Shown here: positions 34,645 to 42,995 of the stretch, in pieces | How the letters are laid out: each line of letters begins with the position of its first letter | Position numbering within the stretch: the first letter of the stretch is position 1 | Source of the DNA: JAMBLL01 sp964387145 | GTDB lineage: Bacteria > Actinomycetota > Acidimicrobiia > Spongiisociales > UBA5794 | NCBI GenBank assembly: GCA_964387145.1 | Contig: CAYLVM010000003.1 | Location: 1-64,000, forward strand | Reading direction: 5' to 3' | DNA length: 64,000 nt | Position numbers and translations under genes: made by a program | Notes under the pieces: model-generated | Told to the model about the DNA's origin: nothing | Databases searched by the model: none | Seen by the model: only the letters and a program-made list of their open reading frames with translations

Positions 34645-35148
34645 TCACTGCGTTCGCTTGTCCCCCCTGAAGGGGGGACGGTCGGGTGTGGTGGGATCGT
34701 CTTCGCCGTCCTCGTCTGGCTGTGAACCGTCGGCTGTGAACTGTGAACCGTCCGGTACCTCACACCCGACTCCCGTCGGCGGCAACCCGGCGTCCACCCG
34801 TTCGTTGTACTCGTCGAAGGAGCGGCTCACGAGCGCAGCGACGATCCCGACGCCAACGAAAGCTGCGATCGCCGTGACGATCCCCGCGATGACCTCCAGG
34901 CCGGTACAGGTGTTGGGGAGGCAGATCGTCGACACGATGCTCGAGCCGATCAGGCCGCCCGTCATCGCTCCGACGAACACCGTCATGACGATCGCGGGGC
35001 GGACGTTGAAACGGGCCGCACCGTATCCGAATCCGGCACCGAGTACGGCACCGACGGCACCTCCCACAGCACCGAGGAGGAGCCACCCGGTCACCGCTCC
35101 GAACAGAGCGTTGACGGAGATCGAGAGCAGGTCACTCGGACGCATCAT
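34645..35148 (-). CDS. Membrane protein of unknown function with repeat-derived tail
   Basis: 167 aa. Four hydrophobic, Gly/Ala-rich helices fill residues about 8-110 (SVNALFGAVTGWLLLGAVGG and others). The cytoplasmic tail from about residue 128 is low in complexity (GSQFTADGSQPDEDGEDDPT) and is encoded by the GTGAACT heptamer tract at 34722-34755 and the GC-rich hairpin, so the original C-terminus may have been near GVGCEVPD. No family recognised. It overlaps the upstream membrane gene by 17 bp. Confidence 0.6.
   Translation of the reverse strand: MMRPSDLLSISVNALFGAVTGWLLLGAVGGAVGAVLGAGFGYGAARFNVRPAIVMTVFVGAMTGGLIGSSIVSTICLPNTCTGLEVIAGIVTAIAAFVGVGIVAALVSRSFDEYNERVDAGLPPTGVGCEVPDGSQFTADGSQPDEDGEDDPTTPDRPPFRGDKRTQ
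34660..34679. terminator. GC-rich 8-bp hairpin with TGAA loop between fabF and the convergent membrane gene
   Basis: GTCCCCCC and GGGGGGAC form a perfect 8-bp stem around TGAA. No T-run follows on either strand. It lies inside the 3' end of the convergent gene (34645-35148) and may act as a bidirectional stop or stabiliser for the fab transcript. A second C6 run (CAATCCCCCC, 34631-34640) lies upstream. Confidence 0.5.
34722..34755 (+). repeat. Heptamer tandem repeat, GTGAWCT family
   Basis: GTGAACC, GTCGGCT, GTGAACT, GTGAACC, then GTCCGG. The tract lies within the 3' coding part of the minus-strand membrane-protein gene. Confidence 0.8.
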
Positions 35149-35845
35149 CGGCTCTCTTGTGGTTCCGCACCACGGGTGCGGGCAGTGGTGGCGTTATGAC
35201 GGTCGTTGCGCGGCGTGCGTCGGGAAGCCACGCGACGAGGGTTGTCGCCAGCACTGCTGCACCGAGGGGAAGCGTCCCCGGCCATACGGTTGCGCCCGTC
35301 GCGACGATCCCCGCAACCGGAACCGCGATCCGTAGCCCCCAGATCCCGAAGCGGATGCCACGTCCGTACCCCCATGATGAGAGCATCACCACCACGATCA
35401 ACACCACATGGGCGCCTGAGAGACCGCCGAGTGCTGTGAGGCCCACGAAGAGCGGGGTTGCGGGACCGACCGAAATGAGCGTGACCACTGCGGGGTTGGG
35501 CGCATCGGCAACCGGAGCGTGGCGCACCCACAGGAGAAGCCACGGGCCGGCGATCCCGACTGTGGCGATGGCGGCGAGAAGGAGGTCGAGGAAGAACAAC
35601 CATCCACCGACGAGTGATGCGAGGAGAAGGCCGACGATCACGGTACTCAGCAGAGACCACCGGCCCCATGGTGCTCGAACGAGCACGAGTCCCACGAAAG
35701 CCGACACTGCTGCCAGCACCATGCCGGCGAGGACAACGATCGTTGCACCCGTGTCGAACGCCCCGGGTTGCACAGCGAGCGAAGCCGCCCCCACCACCGC
35801 CGACACTACGGCAACGACACCTATGAGGATGGGGAGACGTGCCAC
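35132..35845 (-). CDS. Polytopic membrane protein of unknown function
   Basis: 237 aa, seven or eight hydrophobic helices starting at MARLPILIGVVAVVSAVVGA, with a short basic tail (PVVRNHKRADDASE). I recognise no family. It overlaps the downstream membrane gene by 17 bp, so the two are probably made together. It follows the cupredoxin-like gene by 21 bp on the same strand. Confidence 0.6.
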   Translation of the reverse strand: MARLPILIGVVAVVSAVVGAASLAVQPGAFDTGATIVVLAGMVLAAVSAFVGLVLVRAPWGRWSLLSTVIVGLLLASLVGGWLFFLDLLLAAIATVGIAGPWLLLWVRHAPVADAPNPAVVTLISVGPATPLFVGLTALGGLSGAHVVLIVVVMLSSWGYGRGIRFGIWGLRIAVPVAGIVATGATVWPGTLPLGAAVLATTLVAWLPDARRATTVITPPLPAPVVRNHKRADDASE

Positions 35846-35866
35846 GGCACCAATCCAATGCTACGG

Positions 35867-36295
35867 CTACTGCTTGGGACGGGAGTCGACCGCGCCGGGG
35901 ATGCGCTGCATGCCGATCAACGCCTTGTACCTGTGGATTCCCGGCTCGAGAGTCGAGTAGTCGAACTCGAAGACATCACCCTCGGCGAGGGTCGTCTCGA
36001 AGTTGCCGTCACTGTCGACCAAGACGTACTCCCGCGGATCCTCGTTGATCCACTGGACGATCCATATCTCGTCGAGGTCGATCTTGAGGTTCGCCGGCCG
36101 AAAGACGCCGTTATCGATGAGAACCACCGTCACGCCCTCAGGTGGTGGCTCGGTCGTCGTCGTCGTCGTTGGCTGACGATCTGCCTCGATCGTCGATGCC
36201 GACGGGGTGGAGGTGTTGAGTGCACCGAGTACAAGCAGGACTGCGAACGCGCCAACGACCAGCAACATCGACTTCATGATGCTTCGGCTATCCAA
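35867..36295 (-). CDS. Membrane-anchored cupredoxin-like protein
   Basis: 142 aa: an N-terminal signal/anchor helix (KSMLLVVGAFAVLLVLGAL), a low-complexity Thr/Pro linker (six Thr in a row, from a TCG triplet run near 36155) and a C-terminal domain with VTVVLIDNGVFRPANLKIDL and WIVQWINEDPREYVLV that resembles a cupredoxin-type beta sandwich. The usual Cu ligand cluster (Cys, His, Met near the end) is not evident, apart from HRYKALIGM. The TTG at 36295 has GAGGAG 5 nt upstream; an ATG at 36277 is the alternative. Extracytoplasmic location likely. Confidence 0.6.
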   Translation of the reverse strand: MDSRSIMKSMLLVVGAFAVLLVLGALNTSTPSASTIEADRQPTTTTTTEPPPEGVTVVLIDNGVFRPANLKIDLDEIWIVQWINEDPREYVLVDSDGNFETTLAEGDVFEFDYSTLEPGIHRYKALIGMQRIPGAVDSRPKQ

Positions 36296-36956
36296 GGCGC
36301 TCCTCGATCTCGGTGGTGGGAGTGTACCTGTCCTCGATTCCTTCGCAGCGTCCGGTGCACGCTGACGGTTCCCACAGGGAGGTCTCCACCCAGCTATCGG
36401 ATCGGGTAGATACGAGCGCGGTAGCCGACGCGTGCCCCGGCGGATCGCGACGCAGGTCTGACAGCGGTCGCCCCAAGAGCTTCAGACGCACGGCCTGGAT
36501 GGGGTCCTGATGGCCGACCATCGCAAGGACCCGCTGCCCGGCACCGAACGAGTCGTATACGGCACGAACCATGCGTTCGGCGATGGTGTGGATCGACTCG
36601 ACGACATCGTCGAGGGCCGCAGCGTTCCTCAGATACCCTGTGAGCTGCTCGTGATGCATCTCGTCGACCTCAACCCATCGAAGCCCGGTCCATCCCGGAT
36701 ACATCCTGGCCTCGGTGAGACGCACGTCGGGGCGGACCTCGAGACCGTGGTGTGCAGCGATCGCTGCTGCCGTGTGGCGTGCACGGGGCAAGGGTGAGGA
36801 CACGACGACATCGATGGGGACGGTGTCGAGGTGACGCCCCACTGCGTGGGCTTCGAGCACGCCGAGCGGGGAGAGGTCGAAGCCGGGAAGATCGGCGTAC
36901 ACGACATGATTCGGGTTGGCGACTTCGCCGTGGCGGATCAGGATCAGCGTGCGCAT
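36288..36956 (-). CDS. Histidine phosphatase-family protein (phosphoglycerate mutase-like)
   Basis: 222 aa. The catalytic His lies in LILIRHGEVANPNH, SSPLPRARHTAAAIA supplies the second Arg, and VLAMVGHQDPIQAVRLKLLG the second His. This is the two-histidine phosphatase fold; substrate unknown. A TAAGGT hexamer sits exactly 6 nt before the ATG and there is no Shine-Dalgarno. First of four same-strand genes (phosphatase, cupredoxin-like, two membrane proteins). Confidence 0.8.
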   Translation of the reverse strand: MRTLILIRHGEVANPNHVVYADLPGFDLSPLGVLEAHAVGRHLDTVPIDVVVSSPLPRARHTAAAIAAHHGLEVRPDVRLTEARMYPGWTGLRWVEVDEMHHEQLTGYLRNAAALDDVVESIHTIAERMVRAVYDSFGAGQRVLAMVGHQDPIQAVRLKLLGRPLSDLRRDPPGHASATALVSTRSDSWVETSLWEPSACTGRCEGIEDRYTPTTEIEERLG

Positions 36957-36962
36957 CGGGCT

Positions 36963-36968
36963 ACCTTA
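36963..36968 (-). promoter_or_regulatory. Leaderless-type -10 hexamer for the histidine phosphatase
   Basis: Minus-strand TAAGGT, exactly 6 nt before the ATG at 36956. Confidence 0.5.
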
Positions 36969-37039
36969 CGGCGGCGAGCACGCGCACGGGTATGACCCGG
37001 TCACGACATTTCATCCGTAGCGGGTACGAGCATGAGCGG

Positions 37040-37045
37040 TATACT
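37040..37045 (+). promoter_or_regulatory. Consensus -10 (TATACT) for the DUF3040 gene
   Basis: TATACT is the best -10 match in the window. Initiation near 37052 gives either a leader of about 32 nt before the ATG at 37084 or a leaderless message starting at the in-frame GTG 37051. Confidence 0.6.
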
Positions 37046-37083
37046 GTGGAGTGGAAGCTACTCGTCGACCCACGAGAGACGAA

Positions 37084-37425
37084 ATGCCGCTGAACGAGCA
37101 CGAGCAGAAGATTCTCGACGAGATCGAGCGTCAGCTGTACGAAGAGGACCCCAAGCTGGCACAGAAGGTGGCGAAGGCCGTGCGCACCGGTAGCGACCGG
37201 TGGAGGATGCGCCTCGCAGCGATTGTGTTCCTCCTGGGTGCAGTCGTGATGTTCTCCTCGTTCACGAGGTCCTGGGCGATTGCAGGACTGGGCTTCCTGA
37301 TCATGGTCGGATCTGCAGGCTGGATGGCACATTCAGTGGGTGTGCACCGAGAAGCGCGCGGCTCGACCGGAGTGCTCGAATCGTTCGTAGAGCGCTTTGA
37401 GCGTAGGTGGCAACAGGGTGACTAG
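37084..37425 (+). CDS. DUF3040 membrane protein
   Basis: 113 aa. MPLNEHEQKILDEIERQLYE and EDPKLAQKVAKAV are the N-terminal signature of actinobacterial DUF3040 proteins. Two hydrophobic helices follow (MRLAAIVFLLGAVVMFSSF and WAIAGLGFLIMVGSAGWM), then a basic tail. DUF3040 genes are often found close to mraZ in actinobacteria, as here (9 kb away). I use the ATG at 37084 because it matches the family start; GTG 37051 would add 11 residues. Function unknown. Confidence 0.8.
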   Translation: MPLNEHEQKILDEIERQLYEEDPKLAQKVAKAVRTGSDRWRMRLAAIVFLLGAVVMFSSFTRSWAIAGLGFLIMVGSAGWMAHSVGVHREARGSTGVLESFVERFERRWQQGD

Positions 37426-37429
37426 GATG

Positions 37430-37459
37430 GCCCAGCTTGGCTCGATAGCAAGCCTGGGC
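37430..37459 (+). terminator. Hairpin after the DUF3040 gene
   Basis: GCCCAG-CTTG pairs with CAAG-C-CTGGGC (10 bp with one bulge, 9-nt loop), beginning 4 bp after the stop codon. No T-run follows, so it is at best a weak terminator. Confidence 0.4.
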
Positions 37460-37523
37460 AAGCAGTAGAGGACACGACGGGCAGCTCACTTCGCCCGCTC
37501 GATGAATGAAAGGGAGATGGGCC

Positions 37524-38021
37524 TTGGATGGTTTCACCGCTGCACAGGCGTGCGAGCTGACTGGATGCACACCTCATCAGCTTCGATACTGGGACAAGGT
37601 CGGACTCATCGAACCGTCCATTCAGACCACCGATGGCCGTCCGGGCCGTCGGCGCATCTACAGCTTCCGTGACCTCGTCGGCTTGCGTGTCGTCAAGAGC
37701 CTCCTCGACAACGGTCTTTCGATCCAGCGCGTGCGTCGGGCGTGGGACTACCTTCGCCGGACGGGCGACATGGACGAGCAACTCTCGAACGTCAAGCTGA
37801 TCACCGACGGCCACTCGATCTTCGCTGTGGCCCACGATGAGGACGAGATCCTCGACGCGCTGCGCCAAGGCCAGTTGGCGTTCTTCGTCAAGATCGACGA
37901 GATCGCCCAGGATGTCGAAGACGACGTGACGAAGTTCGAACTCGATCGGGACAGTTTCCGCACGATGCTGGCCATGGTCGAGGATGATGTGAAGTCGGAA
38001 GCGACCGAAGCGTCAGGCTGA
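37524..38021 (+). CDS. MerR-family transcriptional regulator
   Basis: About 165 aa. The winged-helix DNA-binding domain is at the N-terminus: FTAAQACELTGCTPHQLRYW, DKVGLIEPS and RRRIYSFRDLVGLRVVKSLL. The remainder is helical and acidic, without Cys for metal sensing, so the effector is unknown. I prefer the TTG at 37524, which lies 7 nt after AAAGGGAG; an ATG at 37506 has no ribosome site. Convergent with the transglutaminase gene (23-bp gap). Confidence 0.78.
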   Translation: MDGFTAAQACELTGCTPHQLRYWDKVGLIEPSIQTTDGRPGRRRIYSFRDLVGLRVVKSLLDNGLSIQRVRRAWDYLRRTGDMDEQLSNVKLITDGHSIFAVAHDEDEILDALRQGQLAFFVKIDEIAQDVEDDVTKFELDRDSFRTMLAMVEDDVKSEATEASG

Positions 38022-38044
38022 CGAGGTCGCGACATCCGAGTACC

Positions 38045-40501
38045 TCAGTTCCGCGGTGGGTGCCCGCGGCGTCGCTTTCGCCCGTTTCGCTGACCGAGGA
38101 ACGTTCTGTAGCGGGTGATGATGCGGGTCGGCCGGTAGGCTGCAAGAACTCTTTCGAGCGCTGAGTATCGACGTATCAAGTGCTCTTGGGCCTCGATGTG
38201 GGCCACCGTTGCGCGTTCGATCACGGAAACAGACGTCTCACGGTCCCCGTACAACGTATCGCTGTACGTGCGGGCGAGGGGGAGGAATGCCCGATCGATG
38301 TTCTGTGCCGCCTCGAGCGGGGTCGTTGCCGGGTCGATCGGGTCACCGAGGTCGGCGAGCCTGTCCGTGATGTCCTCCCACGCCGCGGCCACGTCACCGT
38401 GAGCAAGGCGGTTGCGTCGCCGTCGTGCTCGGAGCCACTTCGTTGTAGGTGCCGCACCGGCGAGGATGGCGACGGCGGCGAGTGCGATGGTGAGGTCGAC
38501 CAACCACGCCGGCAACTCGATCCCGTTCGACGTCGAGTCGGCGGCTCCTCCACCCGAGGCACGGATACGGTCGACCGGCTCGGGGCGGTCGAAGCGGCTC
38601 TGGTCCGGGCCCGTCTCTCCGCCTTCGGTGTCGACTACATCGATGTCGGGGATCTCATCGATATACGCAACGGGTGAGAAGTCCAGGTACTCGGTGAGCG
38701 TGTCGTTGATGGTCGGTGCCGAGTACCCGGGGCGGGGAGTGGGGTCGAACATCATCCAACCGAACTGTGGGATCCAGATCTCGACCCAGCTGTGTGCGTT
38801 CTTGTCCTGGATCACTACCGTGTTGTCGTTCAGCAACTCTTTGCCTGGGGCGAATCCGAGGACGACTCGCGACGGTATCCCGAGTGCTCGTGCCATGAGG
38901 GCCATCGACGTCGCGTACTGTTCGCAGTAGCCGTTACGGACGTAGGGGTTGGATTCGTCTGTGAGCCAGTCCTCGACGGACGAGGTCGTGTACTGGGCGG
39001 GTACGCTGTCGTTGTAGGTGAACTCACCGTACTGCTCGTCGCCGTACCGGAAGTACTGTTCGAGGGCGATCGCCTTTTCGTAGTTGGTCTCGAGGTTCGT
39101 CGTGAGACCCTCAGCGATCCGGATGACACCTGCTCCGAGGTCGTCCGGGTACTCGGTCCAGAACTCCTCGTTTGCCAGAGCAAGCGGTTCGAGTTCGATG
39201 CCCGGCTTCGGAAGGTAAGCGTTGTCGTCAGCGGCTGCTTGGAAAAGCGGGCTCAGCGTCCCATCCTCGGTGCGTGCCAGGGCCGCAAGGGTCGCTCCGG
39301 AGTACCTGGCCACCTCTGCACGCACGGTGTACTCCATGCCCTTGTAGGTCGTGTCGCCCGGGAGGAATAGCGACCCGTCGAGTCTCCGAACACGGATCGA
39401 CCTGAGGTCCCCTTCGTTGGTCGTCCCCACGAAGTTCGATGTCGTAGGGGCGGGCATCCATGGCTGTGTGAGGTTCTCGATTCGGATTGCCACGGTCACC
39501 GGGAGAGTCTCGCCGCGATACACCTGGGACTCGTCGATCCACGTCTCTGTGTCGATCGGGAATGCCCGGACCCGGTCGGTCTGCCACCGTCCGTCCCGGT
39601 ACACGTCGAGTGTCACGGTGCGGAACCGGAGCTGATCTGGCGAAACACCATCGATGGTGGCCACGAACAGCGGGAGGTTGGTCTGACTGATCAGCTGAGC
39701 CTTGATGTCGGTGTACGGGTTGTACGAGACCGAGCCGGAGTAGTCGTCGGTGTATCCAGACGGTGCGCGCCATGTGATGAGGCCGTCGTTGGGAACGGTG
39801 CCGCCGAGGAAGGCAACGGATCCGATCGCCGCCACGATCGTTACAGCGACGAGAGCCATGACCGCCAACGACGGTCGCTTGCTCGGAGGGCGCGTCGCCC
39901 CGACGCGCTGAAGTCGACCGGATCCCTGATCGCGCTCATCCGCTCTGATCGCAAGCAGCGACAATGCAACGATTCCAAGGAACACGGCGACGTGGATGAT
40001 CCCTTTCGGGCGACGGTCGATGATCACGAACTGAAGGGCGATGACGAGTGGCGTGATCACGGCGATGTACGGACGATCGGTGAGGAGCCCTGCAACGAGA
40101 AGGAACCCGAGTATCCAGAACAAGACGGCAAGGAGGAGGATGAGGCCTGGTACCGGCCTGACAGGTTCGACGCCGTAGCGGATGATCTCGAGCGCCCGAC
40201 CGATCTCGAACTGCACCGTCGTCCACGTTGCCGATGTGGGGAGCACCGTCCAGAGCGTATCGGGGGCGACCAGGAGGCCACCGGTGATCATGAAACCGAC
40301 GACGTTTCCCGCAACGACCACCACAGCGTGGGCGCGGTACGCAAGGAGGATCCAAGTGACCGCAGCGCCGAGCGTCGTGGCGATGATGATGGCGAGCTGC
40401 CACGGTGTTCCGACCACCGAGGGGCGAAGCACGAACGACAGTTCCCAAAAGGCGATACCGAGCGCACCGGCGCCCGCTATCCAGCTGTAGCGGTAGACCA
40501 T
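38045..40501 (-). CDS. TgpA-type transglutaminase-like membrane protein
   Basis: 818 aa. Six or seven N-terminal helices (to about residue 200) and one C-terminal helix (PAWLVDLTIALAAVAILAGA) flank a large extracytoplasmic region. Its transglutaminase core has the Cys of RNGYCEQYATSMALMARALG, the His of KNAHSWVEIWIP and the Asp of MMFDPTPRPGY, i.e. a complete Cys-His-Asp triad. A DUF4129-like cytosolic tail ends the protein. The ATG at 40501 has GGAG at 5 nt; a GTG at 40537 is the alternative. Last gene of the MoxR-DUF58-TgpA operon, overlapping DUF58 by 25 bp. The target is unknown, presumably envelope proteins. Confidence 0.82.
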   Translation of the reverse strand: MVYRYSWIAGAGALGIAFWELSFVLRPSVVGTPWQLAIIIATTLGAAVTWILLAYRAHAVVVVAGNVVGFMITGGLLVAPDTLWTVLPTSATWTTVQFEIGRALEIIRYGVEPVRPVPGLILLLAVLFWILGFLLVAGLLTDRPYIAVITPLVIALQFVIIDRRPKGIIHVAVFLGIVALSLLAIRADERDQGSGRLQRVGATRPPSKRPSLAVMALVAVTIVAAIGSVAFLGGTVPNDGLITWRAPSGYTDDYSGSVSYNPYTDIKAQLISQTNLPLFVATIDGVSPDQLRFRTVTLDVYRDGRWQTDRVRAFPIDTETWIDESQVYRGETLPVTVAIRIENLTQPWMPAPTTSNFVGTTNEGDLRSIRVRRLDGSLFLPGDTTYKGMEYTVRAEVARYSGATLAALARTEDGTLSPLFQAAADDNAYLPKPGIELEPLALANEEFWTEYPDDLGAGVIRIAEGLTTNLETNYEKAIALEQYFRYGDEQYGEFTYNDSVPAQYTTSSVEDWLTDESNPYVRNGYCEQYATSMALMARALGIPSRVVLGFAPGKELLNDNTVVIQDKNAHSWVEIWIPQFGWMMFDPTPRPGYSAPTINDTLTEYLDFSPVAYIDEIPDIDVVDTEGGETGPDQSRFDRPEPVDRIRASGGGAADSTSNGIELPAWLVDLTIALAAVAILAGAAPTTKWLRARRRRNRLAHGDVAAAWEDITDRLADLGDPIDPATTPLEAAQNIDRAFLPLARTYSDTLYGDRETSVSVIERATVAHIEAQEHLIRRYSALERVLAAYRPTRIITRYRTFLGQRNGRKRRRGHPPRN

Positions 40502-41661
40502 CCGTGCTCCATGGCGTGTCTCCAAGGCTCGTCCCACTTCCCGGTCGCGCTCGTCCTCACCATGAGGGCACCCGCATGCGCGAAACGAACGACGGCGTCA
40601 TCATCGTCCTCTGCAACAGAGAGTACGACCGTTCTGTAGAAATCCTGACTAAGAAGTTGGAACGTCGCAATATCTGCTTCGTCGGGTGTGCCCGTGACCA
40701 TGACGAATACACCGCCGGCCATACCCGACCTCCTCAGGCCAGCGACAACCTGGCGCAGGTCCATCGAGCGCACCGGGCGAACCGTTGCGAGCTCCTCCAT
40801 GGCAATGGTGTACGCGTCGGGTGAGCCGACGAGCGTCCCGTTCCCGAAGCCCGCCCACATCGTTGGTGTGTATCCGGATCGGAACAGATGGTGAAGCACA
40901 GACGCTGCCCCTCGCACCGCCTGCTCGAAGCTGTCACCAGAGGCGTGGGGCTCCGCTCTGGGATCGAGAGCGATGAACGCACGGGACTGCCACGGCATCT
41001 CGAGCTGTTTCACCATCAACGTGTCCCTGCGGGCCGATGAGGGCCAGTGGACCTTGCGGATATCGTCGCCATGCTGGTACTCGCGCAGGGTGAAGAAGTC
41101 CTCACCGCTGCTGTGCCAGAAGCTGGCCCGAGATGTGTTCATCGTCTGGTCCTGGCCACGCCCGGTGGGAACGCCCGTGAGATCCTCTACCCGCGGGTAG
41201 ACGACGAGACGATCGGCGACGCCGAAGGTCGAGACGGACTCTGTGAACCCGAGTGGGTCTCCTATCGTCACCCTCGCCGGGCCGACGGTGTACACGCCGC
41301 GGGGGCGACACAGCACCTCGTAGCGGCCCGCCGTCGAGTCTCCATCGGCGATCCTGTCGGCAACGAACGTAGCGGATCCCAGACCGTGGACACGGTCCTC
41401 GATCGAGACGCGGAAGATCTTTCTTCGAGACTCGAGCGACAGATCGACGAGGGCCCGATCCCCATCGTGGAGCTGCATCGGGCTGATTCGACGCTTGAGC
41501 ACGAGGCGCGGTACCGCCAGGCGCACGTACAAGGAACCGCCGGCAACCGCTGCAAGAAGGAACACGGCGAGTGCGAGCAAGAGATCCTCCCCGAACCCTG
41601 CCCAGAGAACCCCGAGTGCAACAGCGGCTCCGATCGCCGCCCAACCCCGGGTAGTCGGCAT
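40477..41661 (-). CDS. DUF58 protein (MoxR partner)
   Basis: 394 aa. Two N-terminal helices (RGWAAIGAAVALGVLWAGFG and LLLALAVFLLAAVAGGSLYV) are followed by a beta-rich domain and the DUF58 signature FFTLREYQHGDDIRKVHWP, with SARRDTLMVKQ after it; the C-terminal half has a vWA-like fold lacking a clear MIDAS. DUF58 proteins accompany MoxR ATPases in many bacteria. Its ATG overlaps the moxR stop (TGATG). Confidence 0.82.
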   Translation of the reverse strand: MPTTRGWAAIGAAVALGVLWAGFGEDLLLALAVFLLAAVAGGSLYVRLAVPRLVLKRRISPMQLHDGDRALVDLSLESRRKIFRVSIEDRVHGLGSATFVADRIADGDSTAGRYEVLCRPRGVYTVGPARVTIGDPLGFTESVSTFGVADRLVVYPRVEDLTGVPTGRGQDQTMNTSRASFWHSSGEDFFTLREYQHGDDIRKVHWPSSARRDTLMVKQLEMPWQSRAFIALDPRAEPHASGDSFEQAVRGAASVLHHLFRSGYTPTMWAGFGNGTLVGSPDAYTIAMEELATVRPVRSMDLRQVVAGLRRSGMAGGVFVMVTGTPDEADIATFQLLSQDFYRTVVLSVAEDDDDAVVRFAHAGALMVRTSATGKWDEPWRHAMEHGWSTATAG

Positions 41662-42632
41662 CAGACGGTGGGCCTCGTACCTGGTACCGGGATGGATGAA
41701 GCAACCTGGTCGATCACTTCGAGGGCAGTCACACCACGCATCTGAGCCTCTGGTCGGACGATCAGGCGGTGATTCAAGACGGGTTCGAGGATGGCTTTCA
41801 CGTCGTCGGGACTCGCGTAGTCTCGGCCATCGGCCGCCGCCATCGATCGGGCAGCGCGCTGGAGGAACAATGTTGCACGGGGAGACGCGCCGAGGAGGAT
41901 GTCGGGGTGGACCCTCGTTGCCTCGGCGACATCGATCAGGTAGCCGCGGAGCACGTCCGCGACGTGGACGCTCTGGACGATTGAAGCCATCCGCACGACG
42001 TCCTCAGCGTGGATGACGGGTTTGAGGTCGTGGAACGTCGAACCTGCGCCGTGGGTCTCGAGCATCTCGAGTTCCTTGGCACGTTCGGGGTAGCCCATCG
42101 TGACACGCATCATGAATCGGTCGAGCTGTGCTTCAGGAAGCGGATACGTTCCCTCGTGTTCGATCGGGTTCTGGGTCGCGATCACGATGAACGGCCTATC
42201 GAGTACGCGTGTCTCGGCGTCGACCGTCACCTGCTGTTCCTCCATCGCTTCGAGGAGAGCAGCCTGGGTCTTGGGGCTTGCGCGGTTGATCTCATCGCCA
42301 AGAACCACGTTCGCGAACACCGGTCCCGGTCTGAACGTGAAGATGCCACGCTCGCGGTCCCATACAGAGACACCCGTCACGTCCGATGGGAGCAGATCCG
42401 GGGTGAACTGGATCCGTTGGAATGTGCAATCGATCGATCGTGCGAGCGCCTTGGCGAGCAGCGTCTTGCCGACACCGGGGACGTCTTCGATCAGCACGTG
42501 GCCTTCAGCAACCAGGCTTGCCACGACGAGTTCGATCGTCGATCGCTTGCCCTGGATGATGCGTTCGATGTTGCTCGTCACCGTGGCGAAACGGTCACCG
42601 AACCACGTCAGATCGTCTGGCGACAGGGACAC
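41661..42632 (-). CDS. MoxR-family AAA+ ATPase
   Basis: 323 aa. Walker A EDVPGVGKTLLAKALA, Walker B ANVVLGDEINRASPKTQAAL, sensor 1 IATQNPIEHEGTYPLPEAQL and the Arg finger region DRFMMRV match MoxR. These act as chaperones that insert cofactors or assemble complexes, often with DUF58 and vWA partners. The GTG at 42632 has GAGG upstream; an in-frame ATG at 42689 would add 19 unlikely residues. First gene of the three-gene operon. Confidence 0.88.
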   Translation of the reverse strand: MSLSPDDLTWFGDRFATVTSNIERIIQGKRSTIELVVASLVAEGHVLIEDVPGVGKTLLAKALARSIDCTFQRIQFTPDLLPSDVTGVSVWDRERGIFTFRPGPVFANVVLGDEINRASPKTQAALLEAMEEQQVTVDAETRVLDRPFIVIATQNPIEHEGTYPLPEAQLDRFMMRVTMGYPERAKELEMLETHGAGSTFHDLKPVIHAEDVVRMASIVQSVHVADVLRGYLIDVAEATRVHPDILLGASPRATLFLQRAARSMAAADGRDYASPDDVKAILEPVLNHRLIVRPEAQMRGVTALEVIDQVASSIPVPGTRPTV

Positions 42633-42727
42633 GTTGCCTCCTCGTATGTCCTGTGGCGGTCTCCTGACGATACCCGTCCACATATCCATAGGTGCAGAGT
42701 TGGGTACCTGCTGCGCTCTGAGCTCGC

Positions 42728-42733
42728 TACCGT
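42728..42733 (+). promoter_or_regulatory. Leaderless-type -10 hexamer for the 79-aa protein gene
   Basis: TACCGT is exactly 6 nt before the ATG at 42740. Confidence 0.5.
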
Positions 42734-42739
42734 GGAACC

Positions 42740-42979
42740 ATGATCAGCTTCAACGCCGTGCGTGTGGTTGCGCGACACCCCACGCTCTGGATGACCGCCC
42801 TGGGTTCTGCTGCTGCGCTCGCCCCCCGGCGATGGTGGATGCGCTGGCCGTTTCTCCCGATTCCGGACCCCGACGTGGTGTCGTGGAGAGTGACTACTGC
42901 TTATGGACACGGGGAAATGGCCCTTGTGCCCGAGGACCTCATTTTGTATCTTCGATGGAGGAGGAAGGCACCATTGTGA
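42740..42979 (+). CDS. Small Trp/Arg-rich protein of unknown function
   Basis: 79 aa. A short hydrophobic stretch (LWMTALGSAAALAP) precedes RRWWMRWPFLPIPDPDVV and the end RVTTAYGHGEMALVPEDLIL. Small proteins of this type are found near moxR genes in some actinobacteria as far as I recall, but I know no function. It is divergent from moxR with a leaderless-type promoter and ends 16 bp before the next gene. Confidence 0.6.
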   Translation: MISFNAVRVVARHPTLWMTALGSAAALAPRRWWMRWPFLPIPDPDVVSWRVTTAYGHGEMALVPEDLILYLRWRRKAPL

Positions 42980-42995
42980 GCGTTGGGAGGAATAC

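Noticed and set aside
36145..36175. TCG/CGT triplet run
   Set aside because: In-frame triplet repeat coding a Thr-rich linker of the cupredoxin-like protein; not an independent element.
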